Source: Calothrix parasitica NIES-267 (lineage in GTDB: Bacteria > Cyanobacteriota > Cyanobacteriia > Cyanobacteriales > Nostocaceae). Taken from it: a stretch of 64,000 nt of DNA. Shown here piece by piece: positions 46,164-55,125 of the stretch (position 1 is the stretch's first letter; each line of letters starts with the position of its first letter). Below the pieces are notes generated by a model. The model did not search any database. It was not told the origin of the DNA and saw nothing but the letters and a program-made list of their open reading frames with translations. The position numbers were made by a program, and so were the translations under genes. The stretch lies in contig NZ_AP018227.1 of NCBI RefSeq assembly GCF_002368095.1, positions 1,907,359 through 1,971,358 on the forward strand, read 5' to 3'.

Positions 46164-47318
46164 TCATAATCTTTGTAGCATTGACATTGCTCTTAATCCT
46201 CTTCGATAGAGTGGTAATTTAGAACGGTTAATACTTATTAAATCTTGAACTATATCTACTAAAAACTCCCAAGCAATTATCCATAAATTACCGTAAAGAC
46301 CAAGCCAAAAATTACTATGTCTCCGTGATGAACGTTTGGCTTCATCCAATCTAGAAATATATTTTTGAATTCCATTATTTTTGATTGACTTACCTTTTAA
46401 AGCTGACATTGTATAAGCTATAGCAATTAGCAAAATTAAGTTAGTTAAACGGTGAGTATTAGCTTTAGTTCCTTCGAGATTATAACCACCAGTTTTACAA
46501 TCCTTAAACATCGCTTCTATACCCATACGATGGCGGTAAGTTTTTATAATTTCTTCAAAGTCTTCTAGATTTGTTAGCAAGAACCAAGGTTCTTTTTCTG
46601 TTTTTTTATTATATTTTCTCTTCCAATATGCTGCTAAATTAAAACGACCAAACCCTTTATTTTTAGTCATATAAATATTTGAAAAGAAAATCTTAGTTCC
46701 TGGCCTTACTCCTAAGTCCGCTAATTTATGATATTCTCCTTTATGCTTTTTAAAGTGTGTAGTCTGCTTCTGACGAAAAATAAAATATATTTTTCGAGGT
46801 AGTTTTTGAATTTTTAGCCAATAAGACAACTCTATGCCATGAAACTCCCTATCCCCTAAAAATACTAATTCGTAGTTTTTAAATAAACGCAAAATTGGTC
46901 TAATTATAGCTTGTTGCTCTCTTAAATTCGTACTACCTTCTTTCTCTAAAAGTTTCCAATATATTGGTATAGCTCTCTTTTTATAAATTACAGCTATGAC
47001 TAAGACATTATTTTCTTTCCATTGAGTTCTGTCCAAAGTTATTATTAAACGAGTTTTTGATTTAAATTCTTGTTGAATTATTTGTTCAACTATCGGAAAC
47101 CAAAACAAAGGTAAACTAAAGCTGAATAACATTAAGAACCTTTGAATATGTCTTCGACGACTTTCATATTTTATAGGTAAGGGAAAACAAGCCGCTAACC
47201 TCTCTATTCTTACAGTTTTTTGAACTGTGAGCAACCAAATTAACATTTCTAAAGTTTTATATTGAGCTTTTGTCAGTGATTGCTTAAAATACGATTCATA
47301 CAATGTTATTATTTTCAT
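46164..47318 (-). CDS. IS4 family transposase
   Basis: A 384-residue DDE transposase from the ATG at 47318 (an in-frame TTG lies 21 bp upstream). The catalytic elements are visible: first Asp in ITLDRTQW, second Asp in LGDREFHG, and the IS4 Y-R-E-K signature in YRHRMGIEAMFKDCK, which carries the catalytic Glu. Frame and length look intact, so it may be active. It moves DNA by cut-and-paste as a dimer. The gene is minus strand, between the Imm17-like gene and the RNA ligase. The upstream Fur-box-like sequence at 47458 could place it under iron control; that is inference. Confidence 0.92.
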   Translation of the reverse strand: MKIITLYESYFKQSLTKAQYKTLEMLIWLLTVQKTVRIERLAACFPLPIKYESRRRHIQRFLMLFSFSLPLFWFPIVEQIIQQEFKSKTRLIITLDRTQWKENNVLVIAVIYKKRAIPIYWKLLEKEGSTNLREQQAIIRPILRLFKNYELVFLGDREFHGIELSYWLKIQKLPRKIYFIFRQKQTTHFKKHKGEYHKLADLGVRPGTKIFFSNIYMTKNKGFGRFNLAAYWKRKYNKKTEKEPWFLLTNLEDFEEIIKTYRHRMGIEAMFKDCKTGGYNLEGTKANTHRLTNLILLIAIAYTMSALKGKSIKNNGIQKYISRLDEAKRSSRRHSNFWLGLYGNLWIIAWEFLVDIVQDLISINRSKLPLYRRGLRAMSMLQRL

Positions 47319-47413
47319 CTTATCGGTGCAAATTTCCAAATTTTGACCGATATTTTTTTACCATAAAATTATCTCTTATCAAAGATAAATCAATTGACAG
47401 TTTTTAAAATCAA

Positions 47414-47454
47414 ATACTGAGCGGGTGGTCGCACTGCGACCACCCGCTCAGTAT
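47414..47454. repeat. 41-bp perfect palindrome upstream of the transposase
   Basis: ATACTGAGCGGGTGGTCGCA, a single C, then the exact complement: 20 bp on each side. It has no T-run, so it is not a simple terminator. It is far more GC-rich than its surroundings. Confidence 0.9.
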
Positions 47455-47457
47455 ATA

Positions 47458-47476
47458 CAGAATGATTATCATTATC
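47458..47476. promoter_or_regulatory. Candidate Fur box
   Basis: CAGAATGATTATCATTATC matches the 19-bp palindromic Fur consensus GATAATGATTATCATTATC at 17 of 19 positions. It lies about 140 bp upstream of the transposase start and about 125 bp upstream of the RNA ligase start. A weaker relative (ATGATAATCAT core) is at 46002-46013. Confidence 0.5.
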
Positions 47477-47601
47477 AGGTTTTTTTTTCGGAACTTAAAT
47501 TTCAAAACCCTTGACTGAGTAAGGTCTCGGGGTGCTTGTCACCCCTTGAACTACAATAGATTACGTATTTTGTTCGTAGTCAGCGATTTATCGCTTTCAT
47601 C

Positions 47602-48696
47602 ATGGAAAACACAGATAGCGATATTCAGAAGTGGGAGTATATTTCTTATGAAAAGATACCGGAAAATCTCAATCAGTGGAATTTAACTGAATCGGATTAC
47701 CGAAGTTTTAAAAAGACTGATTGGGTGGTGACAGAAAAGATTCACGGTGCAAATTTTGGGATTGTTACAGATGGTTTTAGAGTTAAATTTGCTAAAAGAA
47801 AAGAATTTTTAGATTCTGAAGAAGATTTTTTTGGCTATCAAATCTTAAGAGCAGAATTAGTTTTAAAAGTTAAAGAAATATTTAATATTTTACAGCTTCA
47901 AAAACACAACTTGGAGAAAATATGTATTTATGGAGAGTTATTTGGGGGAGAATATCCCCACCCGGAAGTAAATCCAGTTTCTGGTGTTCAAGCAATACAA
48001 ACTGGGGTCTATTATTCTCCGAATATAGAATATTGTGCTTTTGATATTGCTGTTACAGAAAATGGGAATGATGATAGTAAAAATTATCTAGATTACTCTT
48101 TTGCGCTGCATTTATTTGAGAAAGTAGGAATGATGGCCGCAAAGCCTTTATTTATTGGCAAGTACGAAGAAGCAGCAGCGTATAATATTGAATTTGAATC
48201 TACAATTCCAGAGATTTTAAATTTACCGCAGTTAGAGCAAACTAATAAAGCGGAAGGAATTGTAATTAAACCGGATAAATCATTTTATATAGAAACTCGT
48301 AAAGGTCGAATTCGTCCGATTATTAAACATAAAATCACAGAATTTGCGGAGGAGAAGCGCTATCATCAAGCACAAAAATGGAACTATCAAAATACATTAG
48401 TTAAAAATCAAAGTTCAAAACAGATATTGAGCTTAGAAGAAGAATTATGCCAAGAAATGCTTAATTTAGTCACTCTGACAAGATTGAATAATGTAATTTC
48501 TAAATTCGGTAGAGTTACAAATCAAGATACAGATAAGATTCAGCAGCTAGTTGATTTACTAGGACAAGATGTAATAGAAAGCTTCAACGATGAATATGAA
48601 AGTATTTTTAATGCTTTGTCTGTAGAAAATCAGAACGATATAATGCTGGAGTTAAATAAAGCGTCGCAAACGTTAGTTAATGATTATTTAAAATAA
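47602..48696 (+). CDS. Rnl2-type RNA ligase
   Basis: A 364-residue nucleotidyltransferase-fold protein. The adenylation motif is TEKIHGANFG with nucleophile Lys46 (KxHG as in T4 Rnl2). Downstream are CIYGELFGG (motif III), EGIVIKP (motif IV) and IRPIIKHK (motif V), all in order. A helical C-terminal domain of about 110 residues (260-364) follows, longer than in the T4 enzyme. It should seal 3'-OH/5'-phosphate nicks in RNA using ATP. The start codon abuts a repeated 22-bp sequence (47572-47593) and has no Shine-Dalgarno. No kinase/phosphatase partner of an RNA repair pair is nearby. Confidence 0.85.
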   Translation: MENTDSDIQKWEYISYEKIPENLNQWNLTESDYRSFKKTDWVVTEKIHGANFGIVTDGFRVKFAKRKEFLDSEEDFFGYQILRAELVLKVKEIFNILQLQKHNLEKICIYGELFGGEYPHPEVNPVSGVQAIQTGVYYSPNIEYCAFDIAVTENGNDDSKNYLDYSFALHLFEKVGMMAAKPLFIGKYEEAAAYNIEFESTIPEILNLPQLEQTNKAEGIVIKPDKSFYIETRKGRIRPIIKHKITEFAEEKRYHQAQKWNYQNTLVKNQSSKQILSLEEELCQEMLNLVTLTRLNNVISKFGRVTNQDTDKIQQLVDLLGQDVIESFNDEYESIFNALSVENQNDIMLELNKASQTLVNDYLK

Positions 48697-48730
48697 TCTC
48701 GGTGATATAGAAGTTCCGACGCATTATTAT

Positions 48731-50140
48731 TCACCCATCTTTCCAATTACCATGAAAACCGGGAGGAATCACGCTAGGTAGACTCAATTTACAAACAGGT
48801 GATTCATTTAACCTATCCGCATCAAATATCCACAATTCGCTACTTTCAGAATTCCCGTTGTAAACAACCGTCAAAATTGAACCATTCGCAAAAATTGGTT
48901 CTGAAGGGTAAAGATTTTCGCCAAAATTTGCTTCGGTAATAGTATTAGTTTGATGGTCAAAGCAAGCAATACTATTTAATATCTCCTTACTAATATCCGT
49001 ACCTTCCTTAACTGTGGAAAGATAAGTATATCGAGAATATTTTCCGACATTTTTTTGGGGTACGATAGGAAATTCGCAATGTCTATCAAATAATGTTTCT
49101 ATATTGCTGACTTTTCCTGTCTGCGGATTTAAAATTACTCGTGCTAACTTACTTTTAGAAGTAGTATGAGTTTCACCTGTGGGAACTTCTTTAAGAAATT
49201 GATTGGTTTGAAAGTCTTCATAACTAGCAATATCAACAATTACAGCACCGCTATCGTCTATAAAACCATTAGAAAAATGCCATTGAAACCAAGGTTCTGT
49301 CTCGCTACGACTGACAATATCCAAAGTTTCGCGGTCGATAACTAAAATTTGAGTACCTAACTTAGGTTGCCATTCTAACGAATCGCTAAAGCAACTTAGT
49401 CCCATTGCTGGTAATAATAAATTTAACCTTACCGGAGGAATAAAGAATATTAAATATCCTCCCGCTAGAACAAAATCATGCAGTAAAGGTACACCGTCTA
49501 ATTGATGAGCAGTTTTCTTTAAAATTTTTCCCGTAGCATCGCTTTTATAAACATTAAGAATTGAATTTAAACCAGGTGAAACACCAAAATTAAAAATTTC
49601 TCCCGTCTCAGAATCAACCTTCGGATGTGCGGAATATCCCATTCCATCATCTAACTTTTCTAAATTATCTTTCCCCAAAGTATCCAAGTTTTGTAAATCA
49701 AGTTTGTGAGGATTTCCACCTTCCCATAAAGCCAAAAGTTTATCGGGTAAAGCCAAAACCGAAGTATTCGCAGCATTTTTAATTGGCTTAAACCATTGAT
49801 TCCAAACCGCTCCCGGTGCTGTCATTCCATAATTACCGTAAAGCAACTTACCAGCTTTAGTTTCTTCCTTAAATCCTTCAGTTTGGACATAACGGTAAAT
49901 TGCTGAAGCGTTATCCCCCTTAAAATGAACCGCAAGAATTGCACCATCTCCATCAAACCAGTGTCCGACAGAAATACCACCACGTTCCAATCTTCCCGGC
50001 CCGTTGCGATAAAGAGTACCATTTAAACTTGGGGGAATTTCACCTTCAATTATCGAAAGTGGAGTTAAAGGAAATTCCGTCGCAGGTTTCTGAAAAGCTT
50101 TAGCCCAGGCTTTTTTTGAGGATTTTTGAACTGTTTGCAT
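48731..50140 (-). CDS. Carotenoid oxygenase (apocarotenoid cleavage type)
   Basis: A 469-residue seven-bladed propeller enzyme. The four iron-binding histidines are present: His172 (YSAHPK), His221 (LLHDFV), His288 (FQWHFSNG) and His463 (GFHGNW). Family blocks NGTLYRNGPGRLERGG, HWFDGDGAI and PSEPIF are seen. It cleaves a double bond of carotenoids or apocarotenoids with O2; the size and N-terminus resemble Synechocystis apocarotenoid 15,15'-oxygenase, which yields retinal, but the exact substrate cannot be told. It is convergent with the RNA ligase gene, with only 34 bp between them. Confidence 0.93.
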   Translation of the reverse strand: MQTVQKSSKKAWAKAFQKPATEFPLTPLSIIEGEIPPSLNGTLYRNGPGRLERGGISVGHWFDGDGAILAVHFKGDNASAIYRYVQTEGFKEETKAGKLLYGNYGMTAPGAVWNQWFKPIKNAANTSVLALPDKLLALWEGGNPHKLDLQNLDTLGKDNLEKLDDGMGYSAHPKVDSETGEIFNFGVSPGLNSILNVYKSDATGKILKKTAHQLDGVPLLHDFVLAGGYLIFFIPPVRLNLLLPAMGLSCFSDSLEWQPKLGTQILVIDRETLDIVSRSETEPWFQWHFSNGFIDDSGAVIVDIASYEDFQTNQFLKEVPTGETHTTSKSKLARVILNPQTGKVSNIETLFDRHCEFPIVPQKNVGKYSRYTYLSTVKEGTDISKEILNSIACFDHQTNTITEANFGENLYPSEPIFANGSILTVVYNGNSESSELWIFDADRLNESPVCKLSLPSVIPPGFHGNWKDG

Positions 50141-50184
50141 TTTAAATTAACTTTAAGTAGTTATACAATAATTCTAATATTTAC

Positions 50185-50328
50185 AGGACTTACGCAAAGC
50201 AAGTTTTTCATTGCGAACGTAACGGAGTGCAGTGAAGCAATCTCAGCATTTTGGGATGATCCACACCTTCGGTGAATACTTCGCTGTCGCTCGTAATGAC
50301 AGATAATAGTTACTTTTGCGTAAGTCCT
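50185..50328. mobile_element. MITE-like element, terminal repeat AGGACTTACGCAAA
   Basis: A 144-bp element whose first 14 bp, AGGACTTACGCAAA, recur exactly inverted at the other end (50315-50328). Inside are further inverted blocks (TCATTGCGAACGTAA...CGTAATGA) and CATTTTGGGATGATCCACACC. A solo end of the same sequence is at 17013-17026. No ORF is present. Confidence 0.8.
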
Positions 50329-50436
50329 AATTTAATTATTCTCATTTACGTATCAAAAAAACATACTTATATATTTATTTTACCTGCGTCTCTACGACTT
50401 TCTTAATCTTTTCTTTTAGAATCAAAATGAACTAAT

Positions 50437-51045
50437 ATGAGCGTTGATTATTGGTGGTTTTTTATTCATCTTTCTTCGGAAGAGGAGACTAAAATTCTAC
50501 CGTTTTACCAAGATGCTTTACAAAAAGCTGTTTTATCAGATAGTTCAACAGACATTTTACAACAGTGGCGAGATAATCCCGAAACCTTTATATTTGCAAA
50601 TCATAAAAATAATGATTTTTTGTTTTACAATCGATTTATTTGGGCTTTTATAGTTCCTAGCTTTCAAAATTTTGGCGAACAACTTATTTCAGAAAAACTA
50701 ATTCCAGAATGGGAACTTAACGAGAATAACTGTTTTGAATTAATTTCAGTTAATAGATGCTCTCCAGTCGCTGCTTTGTTTTACGCTCTAAAACCCGAAA
50801 TAGCAGATAGAATTCCGGGTTTAATGGGAAATATGTTTATTCGTCAACATGAAATTAAACAAGCTTTGAATTTAGTAGAAGAGATATTTAATAAAATCGA
50901 TTATCAAACTTTGAATTTTCAAGCAAGTAGCTTAATTATGGGTACTCATGATGCTTCTAATATATTAAATGCATTGCCGAAAGCTCTGACAAGTGCGAAT
51001 AAAAAAGGTTGCAGCTTGTTAACTTTGGCAATGGTACCTTGGTAA
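50437..51045 (+). CDS. Unknown 202-residue protein
   Basis: A soluble protein of mixed alpha/beta character without signal peptide or membrane helices. It opens with an aromatic stretch (VDYWWFFIHL) and has WAFIVPSFQNF, NRCSPVAALFYALKP and DRIPGLMGNMFI. A C-terminal region reads HDASNILNALPKALTSANKKGC. I do not recognise the family, and no catalytic motif stands out. It lies alone between divergent carotenoid oxygenase and the convergent haemagglutinin-type gene. The MITE-like element at 50185-50328 sits in its upstream region and may have altered its promoter. Confidence 0.65.
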   Translation: MSVDYWWFFIHLSSEEETKILPFYQDALQKAVLSDSSTDILQQWRDNPETFIFANHKNNDFLFYNRFIWAFIVPSFQNFGEQLISEKLIPEWELNENNCFELISVNRCSPVAALFYALKPEIADRIPGLMGNMFIRQHEIKQALNLVEEIFNKIDYQTLNFQASSLIMGTHDASNILNALPKALTSANKKGCSLLTLAMVPW

Positions 51046-51151
51046 TTTAAAAAAACTAACGATTATTACGGCTTTGAGATGCTCTCCGAGAAAATGAACC
51101 CTTGTACCTAATTATCTTCATCTTCCCAATTTTATATCGCTGCGGCAGTTA

Positions 51152-54100
51152 TCAATTAGCGCAAGAATTAGAATTATGCGTTGATAAAAATTTATTTTTA
51201 TTTGCATAATCAGCCACTAAATGCACTTCTCCTTGATTATTTACTGAAAATCCTGTTGCTTCTATTATTTCAGATTTAGAATTCTTTTCTGGTAATTTAC
51301 TGATTGGTATTTTTTTGCTTATATTACTTCTTAAATCAGACCATAAAATTACTTTTGTTAAATTATTGGTGGGGTTTTGTGGTAAACCACCTCGTCCAAT
51401 TATAGTAAATTTATTCTCACTATTAGCTTTACAAGTAGCAGTTATTTGTTGTTGTCGGTCGAGTACATCTGAAGGTAAATTAATTAGATGAGAGTTGGGG
51501 TTGAAATCACCGTTATTAATTCTGACTCTACCATCAACTCCAAATTCAGAACTGGCTGTAATATCACTTTCTTCTGTTAATTTCTCCCGAAATTTTATAC
51601 CATAAATACCTTCGGATGTGATTTGAATATTTCCACCCATCCCGCTTTTTGCATTAGCTATAATATCGCTATTTTCTAAAGCTAGAATCAAAGGGCTGTT
51701 GAGATTAATATTACCTCCATTTCCATCTCCTTCTGCTTGTGCTGAAATTAGACTGTTGTCACGCAAGAAAGATAATTCGGAAACTGTGAAATTAATATTC
51801 CCACCCGTACCTGATGCTGTTTCTGCGATTAATTTGCTTTGATTATTCAATCCAATTGATTTAGTAACTATTTCAATATTTCCACCATCACCAGTCCCAG
51901 TACTGCTTACAGATAATTCTCCATTATTATTGATTTCTAAACTATCAGTTTCAACTTTTATAGAACCAGCAGCAGCTCCACTTTCGGATAAAGCACTAAC
52001 CTGACTGTTATTCAGCTCGAATGTATTAGAATTTAAATTGATATTGCCAGCATTTCCCCTTCCAGATGTTGAAGCTGTAATTTTAGCTTGATTTGTAATA
52101 GATAATTTTTCAGCGGCGATCGCCAAATCTCCACCGTTACCGCTAGCATTTGGACTTACTTCGGTTGAAATGTTACCTCCTGCGGTTATTTGTATATCTT
52201 TACTTGTAATATTCAAGTTACCTGCATTTCCGGTACTGTCTGCAAAAGCGTTGATTTGAGAATTCTGTGTCACCAATAAGTTATCGGTATTTAAGGTTAG
52301 TTTCCCTCCTTCCCCACTACCTTTGGTATTGGTCGTTATGATACTTTCATCAGTTAGGGAAACGTCTTTTGCATCAATATTGATAATTCCACCTTTACCA
52401 TCTGCTTCTGTTGCAGCATTAATACTACTCTGATTATTCAGCGTTAAAGAATCAGCTTTAAAATCAATTTTTCCTGCATCACCCGTACCTTCGCTCAAAG
52501 AAGAAATTTTATATCCATTTTGTAATTGTGTAGTTTTAGCAATAATTTCAATTTGTCCTGCTTTTCCAGTACTATTAGCTTCGGTTAGCGTAGTAATATT
52601 ACCCTCATTTAGCAATAGGGTATCTGCCTTCACAACGATTTTTCCAGCGTTACCTGTAGAATCTTTGTTACTTGTAGCTTTTATACCAAACTTAAAAGAT
52701 GTAACCTGCGAACCATCAATGTTAATTTGTCCTCCATTTCCCGTACTGAAAGTATCGCTAAACAAACTAGACCGTTCAAAGTGAAGATTGTCTGCTGTAA
52801 TGTTTATTTCTCCAGCATTTCCACTACCGTTAGTTTGTACAGCTATTTGACTCCTAATCAATCTCATATCTTTAGCATTGATATTTATTTTTCCCGCATT
52901 TCCAGAGTTAAAAGTATTGCTATCTATACCAACTCCTTCAATTTGAAGATTGTCTGCTGTAATGTTTATTTCTCCAGCATCTCCACTACCATTAGCCTCT
53001 ACATTCATACCAATGCTCTTTAAATTAACATTTTCACCGTTGATATTTATTTTTCCCGCATTTCCAGAACTATAAGCTCTGCTACCTACACCATTCTTTT
53101 CAATTAATATATTTTTTCCCGTAATATTTAGTTCTCCACCATCTCCTTCACCTCTAGTAGAAACACTCATACCGTTTTGGCGAATTACAATATCATCCCC
53201 CGTGATATTGATTTTTCCTCCTTTTCCACTACCCTCAGTTTCGCTACCTATACCATTTTTTTCCATTAATATAGTTTTGGCTTCGATATTAGTTTCTCCA
53301 GCATCTCCTTCACCCGAAGTATTCCCTCCTAAACCAGTTTGTTGAATAACGACATCTTCGCCGATAATATTAAGCGCTCCACCTCTATTCTTGTTAGTTG
53401 TAACAATATTAAAACCATTTCCCTTAATTAAGATATCGTTTCCTGATAAATTAATAATTCCCCCATTTCCTTCACCAAAAGTACTAACGTTGAAAATAGT
53501 ATTTTTTAATGAGAGCGAATCTGCTTTAAAGGTGATTTCTCCAGCACTACCCAAACTAGTGCTATTACTAGTTACCAAAGCTCTACCTTCTCCGCTTTCT
53601 GCACGAATAGAATCTGCTGTAAAGATGATTTTTCCGGCATTTCCGATGTCAAGAGTATTACCCGAAATAATATTTTTACCCTGTATAGCAATTAATTTAT
53701 TAGCTTCAAATTTGATAGAACCCGCGTTACCTTTTCCTTCCAAGACGTTGATAGATACAGCATTATTACCATCTAATAAAATAGAATTACCTTTAATAAA
53801 AATATTACCTCCGTCAATATCTCCTTGAGTTTGACTTAATAACTGAGAATTTCCAGTAACGGTAATATCTTTACCAATTAATTCAATTTCACCACCACTT
53901 TCTCCATCGGTTTTGATAATTGCAGCTTGAGAAACTAAAATATCTTGAAAATTTTCTACCTTTTGATAATTAAAATTCCAATCTTTATCTAAATCTACAG
54001 TTGCATTTTCAGCAACACTACCTAATTTAATCTTTCCACCTGAAGCAGTTAAACTACCACCTCTAATTAATATTTCTCCACTTAACAAAGCTAAATTTTT

Positions 54101-54685
54101 ACCCGCATCCACCTGTAAACCTACGGTATTAGCTTTATCGTCAGTAACAGCAGAACGATTAACAATACTGCCGGGATTTGAGCCAAATTGCAATCCCAAA
54201 GGAACGTTAATACTTAAAAGTGGTGGTTGAGAAGTATCAACAGCGCTGAATATTGCATCTGTAAACCGCAAACTATCAGCAGTGCTACCAAGAAATGAAC
54301 CACCAATATCAAGTTTCGCATCAGCACCGAAAACAATACCGCTGGGGTTAATTAAAAATAGATTCGCATTTCCATTCGCACGAATCAAACCATCAATATC
54401 AGAAATCTTTCCCCCCGTAACCCGATTAATGATATTAACAACATCCGTAGAATTATCGAAATAAGCAGAACCACCTTTAGGAATCGAAAACTCCTTAAAG
54501 CTGTGGAATAAATTATTTCCCCTACGCGAACCATTTGTAATAGTAAAATCTAGATTGTTGCGAGTAACAGTAGTTGAAAGGCTTTTATCCGAACTTACTT
54601 GAGCAACGACAGCTATAGGTGAAGCGAATTTTGCAAAAATCAAACTGATAATACAGCACGAAAGGGTAGATACAAAACGAGACAT
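51152..54685 (-). CDS. Filamentous haemagglutinin-type exoprotein (two-partner secretion)
   Basis: An 1177-residue protein. Residues 1-28 are a signal peptide. Residues about 35-150 form the TPS domain: DFTITNGSRRGNNLFHSFKE, DVVNIINRVTGG and NLFLINPSGIVFG (NPSG at 113-116 in place of the usual NPNG). Then more than twenty imperfect repeats of about 30-38 residues follow (GNAGEINITADNL, SGNAGKININ), predicted to stack into a long right-handed beta helix. The C-terminus ends with a conserved block of cyanobacterial members (TATCKANSENKF, then GRGGLPQNP). It should be exported by a TpsB outer-membrane pore and sit on the cell surface, probably for adhesion. No TpsB gene is in the window. Confidence 0.9.
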   Translation of the reverse strand: MSRFVSTLSCCIISLIFAKFASPIAVVAQVSSDKSLSTTVTRNNLDFTITNGSRRGNNLFHSFKEFSIPKGGSAYFDNSTDVVNIINRVTGGKISDIDGLIRANGNANLFLINPSGIVFGADAKLDIGGSFLGSTADSLRFTDAIFSAVDTSQPPLLSINVPLGLQFGSNPGSIVNRSAVTDDKANTVGLQVDAGKNLALLSGEILIRGGSLTASGGKIKLGSVAENATVDLDKDWNFNYQKVENFQDILVSQAAIIKTDGESGGEIELIGKDITVTGNSQLLSQTQGDIDGGNIFIKGNSILLDGNNAVSINVLEGKGNAGSIKFEANKLIAIQGKNIISGNTLDIGNAGKIIFTADSIRAESGEGRALVTSNSTSLGSAGEITFKADSLSLKNTIFNVSTFGEGNGGIINLSGNDILIKGNGFNIVTTNKNRGGALNIIGEDVVIQQTGLGGNTSGEGDAGETNIEAKTILMEKNGIGSETEGSGKGGKINITGDDIVIRQNGMSVSTRGEGDGGELNITGKNILIEKNGVGSRAYSSGNAGKININGENVNLKSIGMNVEANGSGDAGEINITADNLQIEGVGIDSNTFNSGNAGKININAKDMRLIRSQIAVQTNGSGNAGEINITADNLHFERSSLFSDTFSTGNGGQINIDGSQVTSFKFGIKATSNKDSTGNAGKIVVKADTLLLNEGNITTLTEANSTGKAGQIEIIAKTTQLQNGYKISSLSEGTGDAGKIDFKADSLTLNNQSSINAATEADGKGGIINIDAKDVSLTDESIITTNTKGSGEGGKLTLNTDNLLVTQNSQINAFADSTGNAGNLNITSKDIQITAGGNISTEVSPNASGNGGDLAIAAEKLSITNQAKITASTSGRGNAGNINLNSNTFELNNSQVSALSESGAAAGSIKVETDSLEINNNGELSVSSTGTGDGGNIEIVTKSIGLNNQSKLIAETASGTGGNINFTVSELSFLRDNSLISAQAEGDGNGGNINLNSPLILALENSDIIANAKSGMGGNIQITSEGIYGIKFREKLTEESDITASSEFGVDGRVRINNGDFNPNSHLINLPSDVLDRQQQITATCKANSENKFTIIGRGGLPQNPTNNLTKVILWSDLRSNISKKIPISKLPEKNSKSEIIEATGFSVNNQGEVHLVADYANKNKFLSTHNSNSCAN

Positions 54686-55125
54686 TGGTAGTGACTAATA
54701 AAATTTGGACTCACACGTTAAATTAGAGTACCCAAAAAAGTAACTTCGATATCACTCTAAATAACGCAAACAAAAAAACCTCGGGTCCCAAACCGAGGTT
54801 ATTTCAAGAAAACCAAATGTCTACCGTTGTTAAAGATATTGAAAATTTCAAATCTTATTAATTCACATCAAAACCACATAAATCAGGTTTTTGTGAACTT
54901 ATGTAAATAATAGTAATGAAATCATTACAAAATGTCAATCAGGCTTGACACTGAAGTTTTTTGTATATATTTAACAAAGCTTAAGTATATTAACAGATAT
55001 TGGGAAGTAAGAGGAGAAGAGGGGGAAGTTTTAGAGTAGCAAGTTATAAGTAATAATGACTTGAATGGATGGTCGGAAGTTAAATTAGAAACCAATAGGT
55101 ATTTTTACTTGCTACTCTCTGCTCG
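54686..55125. other. Intergenic region: terminator and upstream region of the exoprotein gene
   Basis: No gene is seen. It contains the terminator at 54771-54800 and an imperfect hairpin, TTCACATCAAAACC...GGTTTTTGTGAA (54862-54897). It should hold the promoter of the 1177-residue exoprotein. Confidence 0.55.
54771..54800 (-). terminator. Intrinsic terminator on the minus strand
   Basis: Read on the minus strand: AACCTCGG, an 8-nt loop, CCGAGGTT, then a run of Ts. It lies about 330 bp beyond the stop of the DUF1400 hydrolase gene and about 85 bp before the exoprotein start, so it separates the two transcripts. Confidence 0.75.

Larger units (their letters stand above)
45895..47551. mobile_element. 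IS4-type transposase locus bounded by 17-bp inverted repeats
   Basis: The 17 bp GTTCAAGGGGTGACAAG (45895-45911) recur exactly inverted at 47535-47551. Going inward on each side comes a Fur-box-like ATGATAATCAT site (46002-46013; 47458-47476), then a strong palindrome (46019-46051; 47414-47454), then the transposase. The order is mirrored although the two palindromes differ in sequence. Whether the 17-bp repeats are the true IS ends is uncertain, as they lie 184-270 bp from the coding ends. Confidence 0.55.

Noticed and set aside
47414-47454. 41-bp palindrome considered as a terminator
   Set aside because: It lacks a T-run on either side and lies upstream of the transposase start.
53391-53828. 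Plus-strand frame of 145 codons
   Set aside because: It is antisense to the repeat region of the haemagglutinin-type gene; the regular repeats of that gene keep the opposite strand open.
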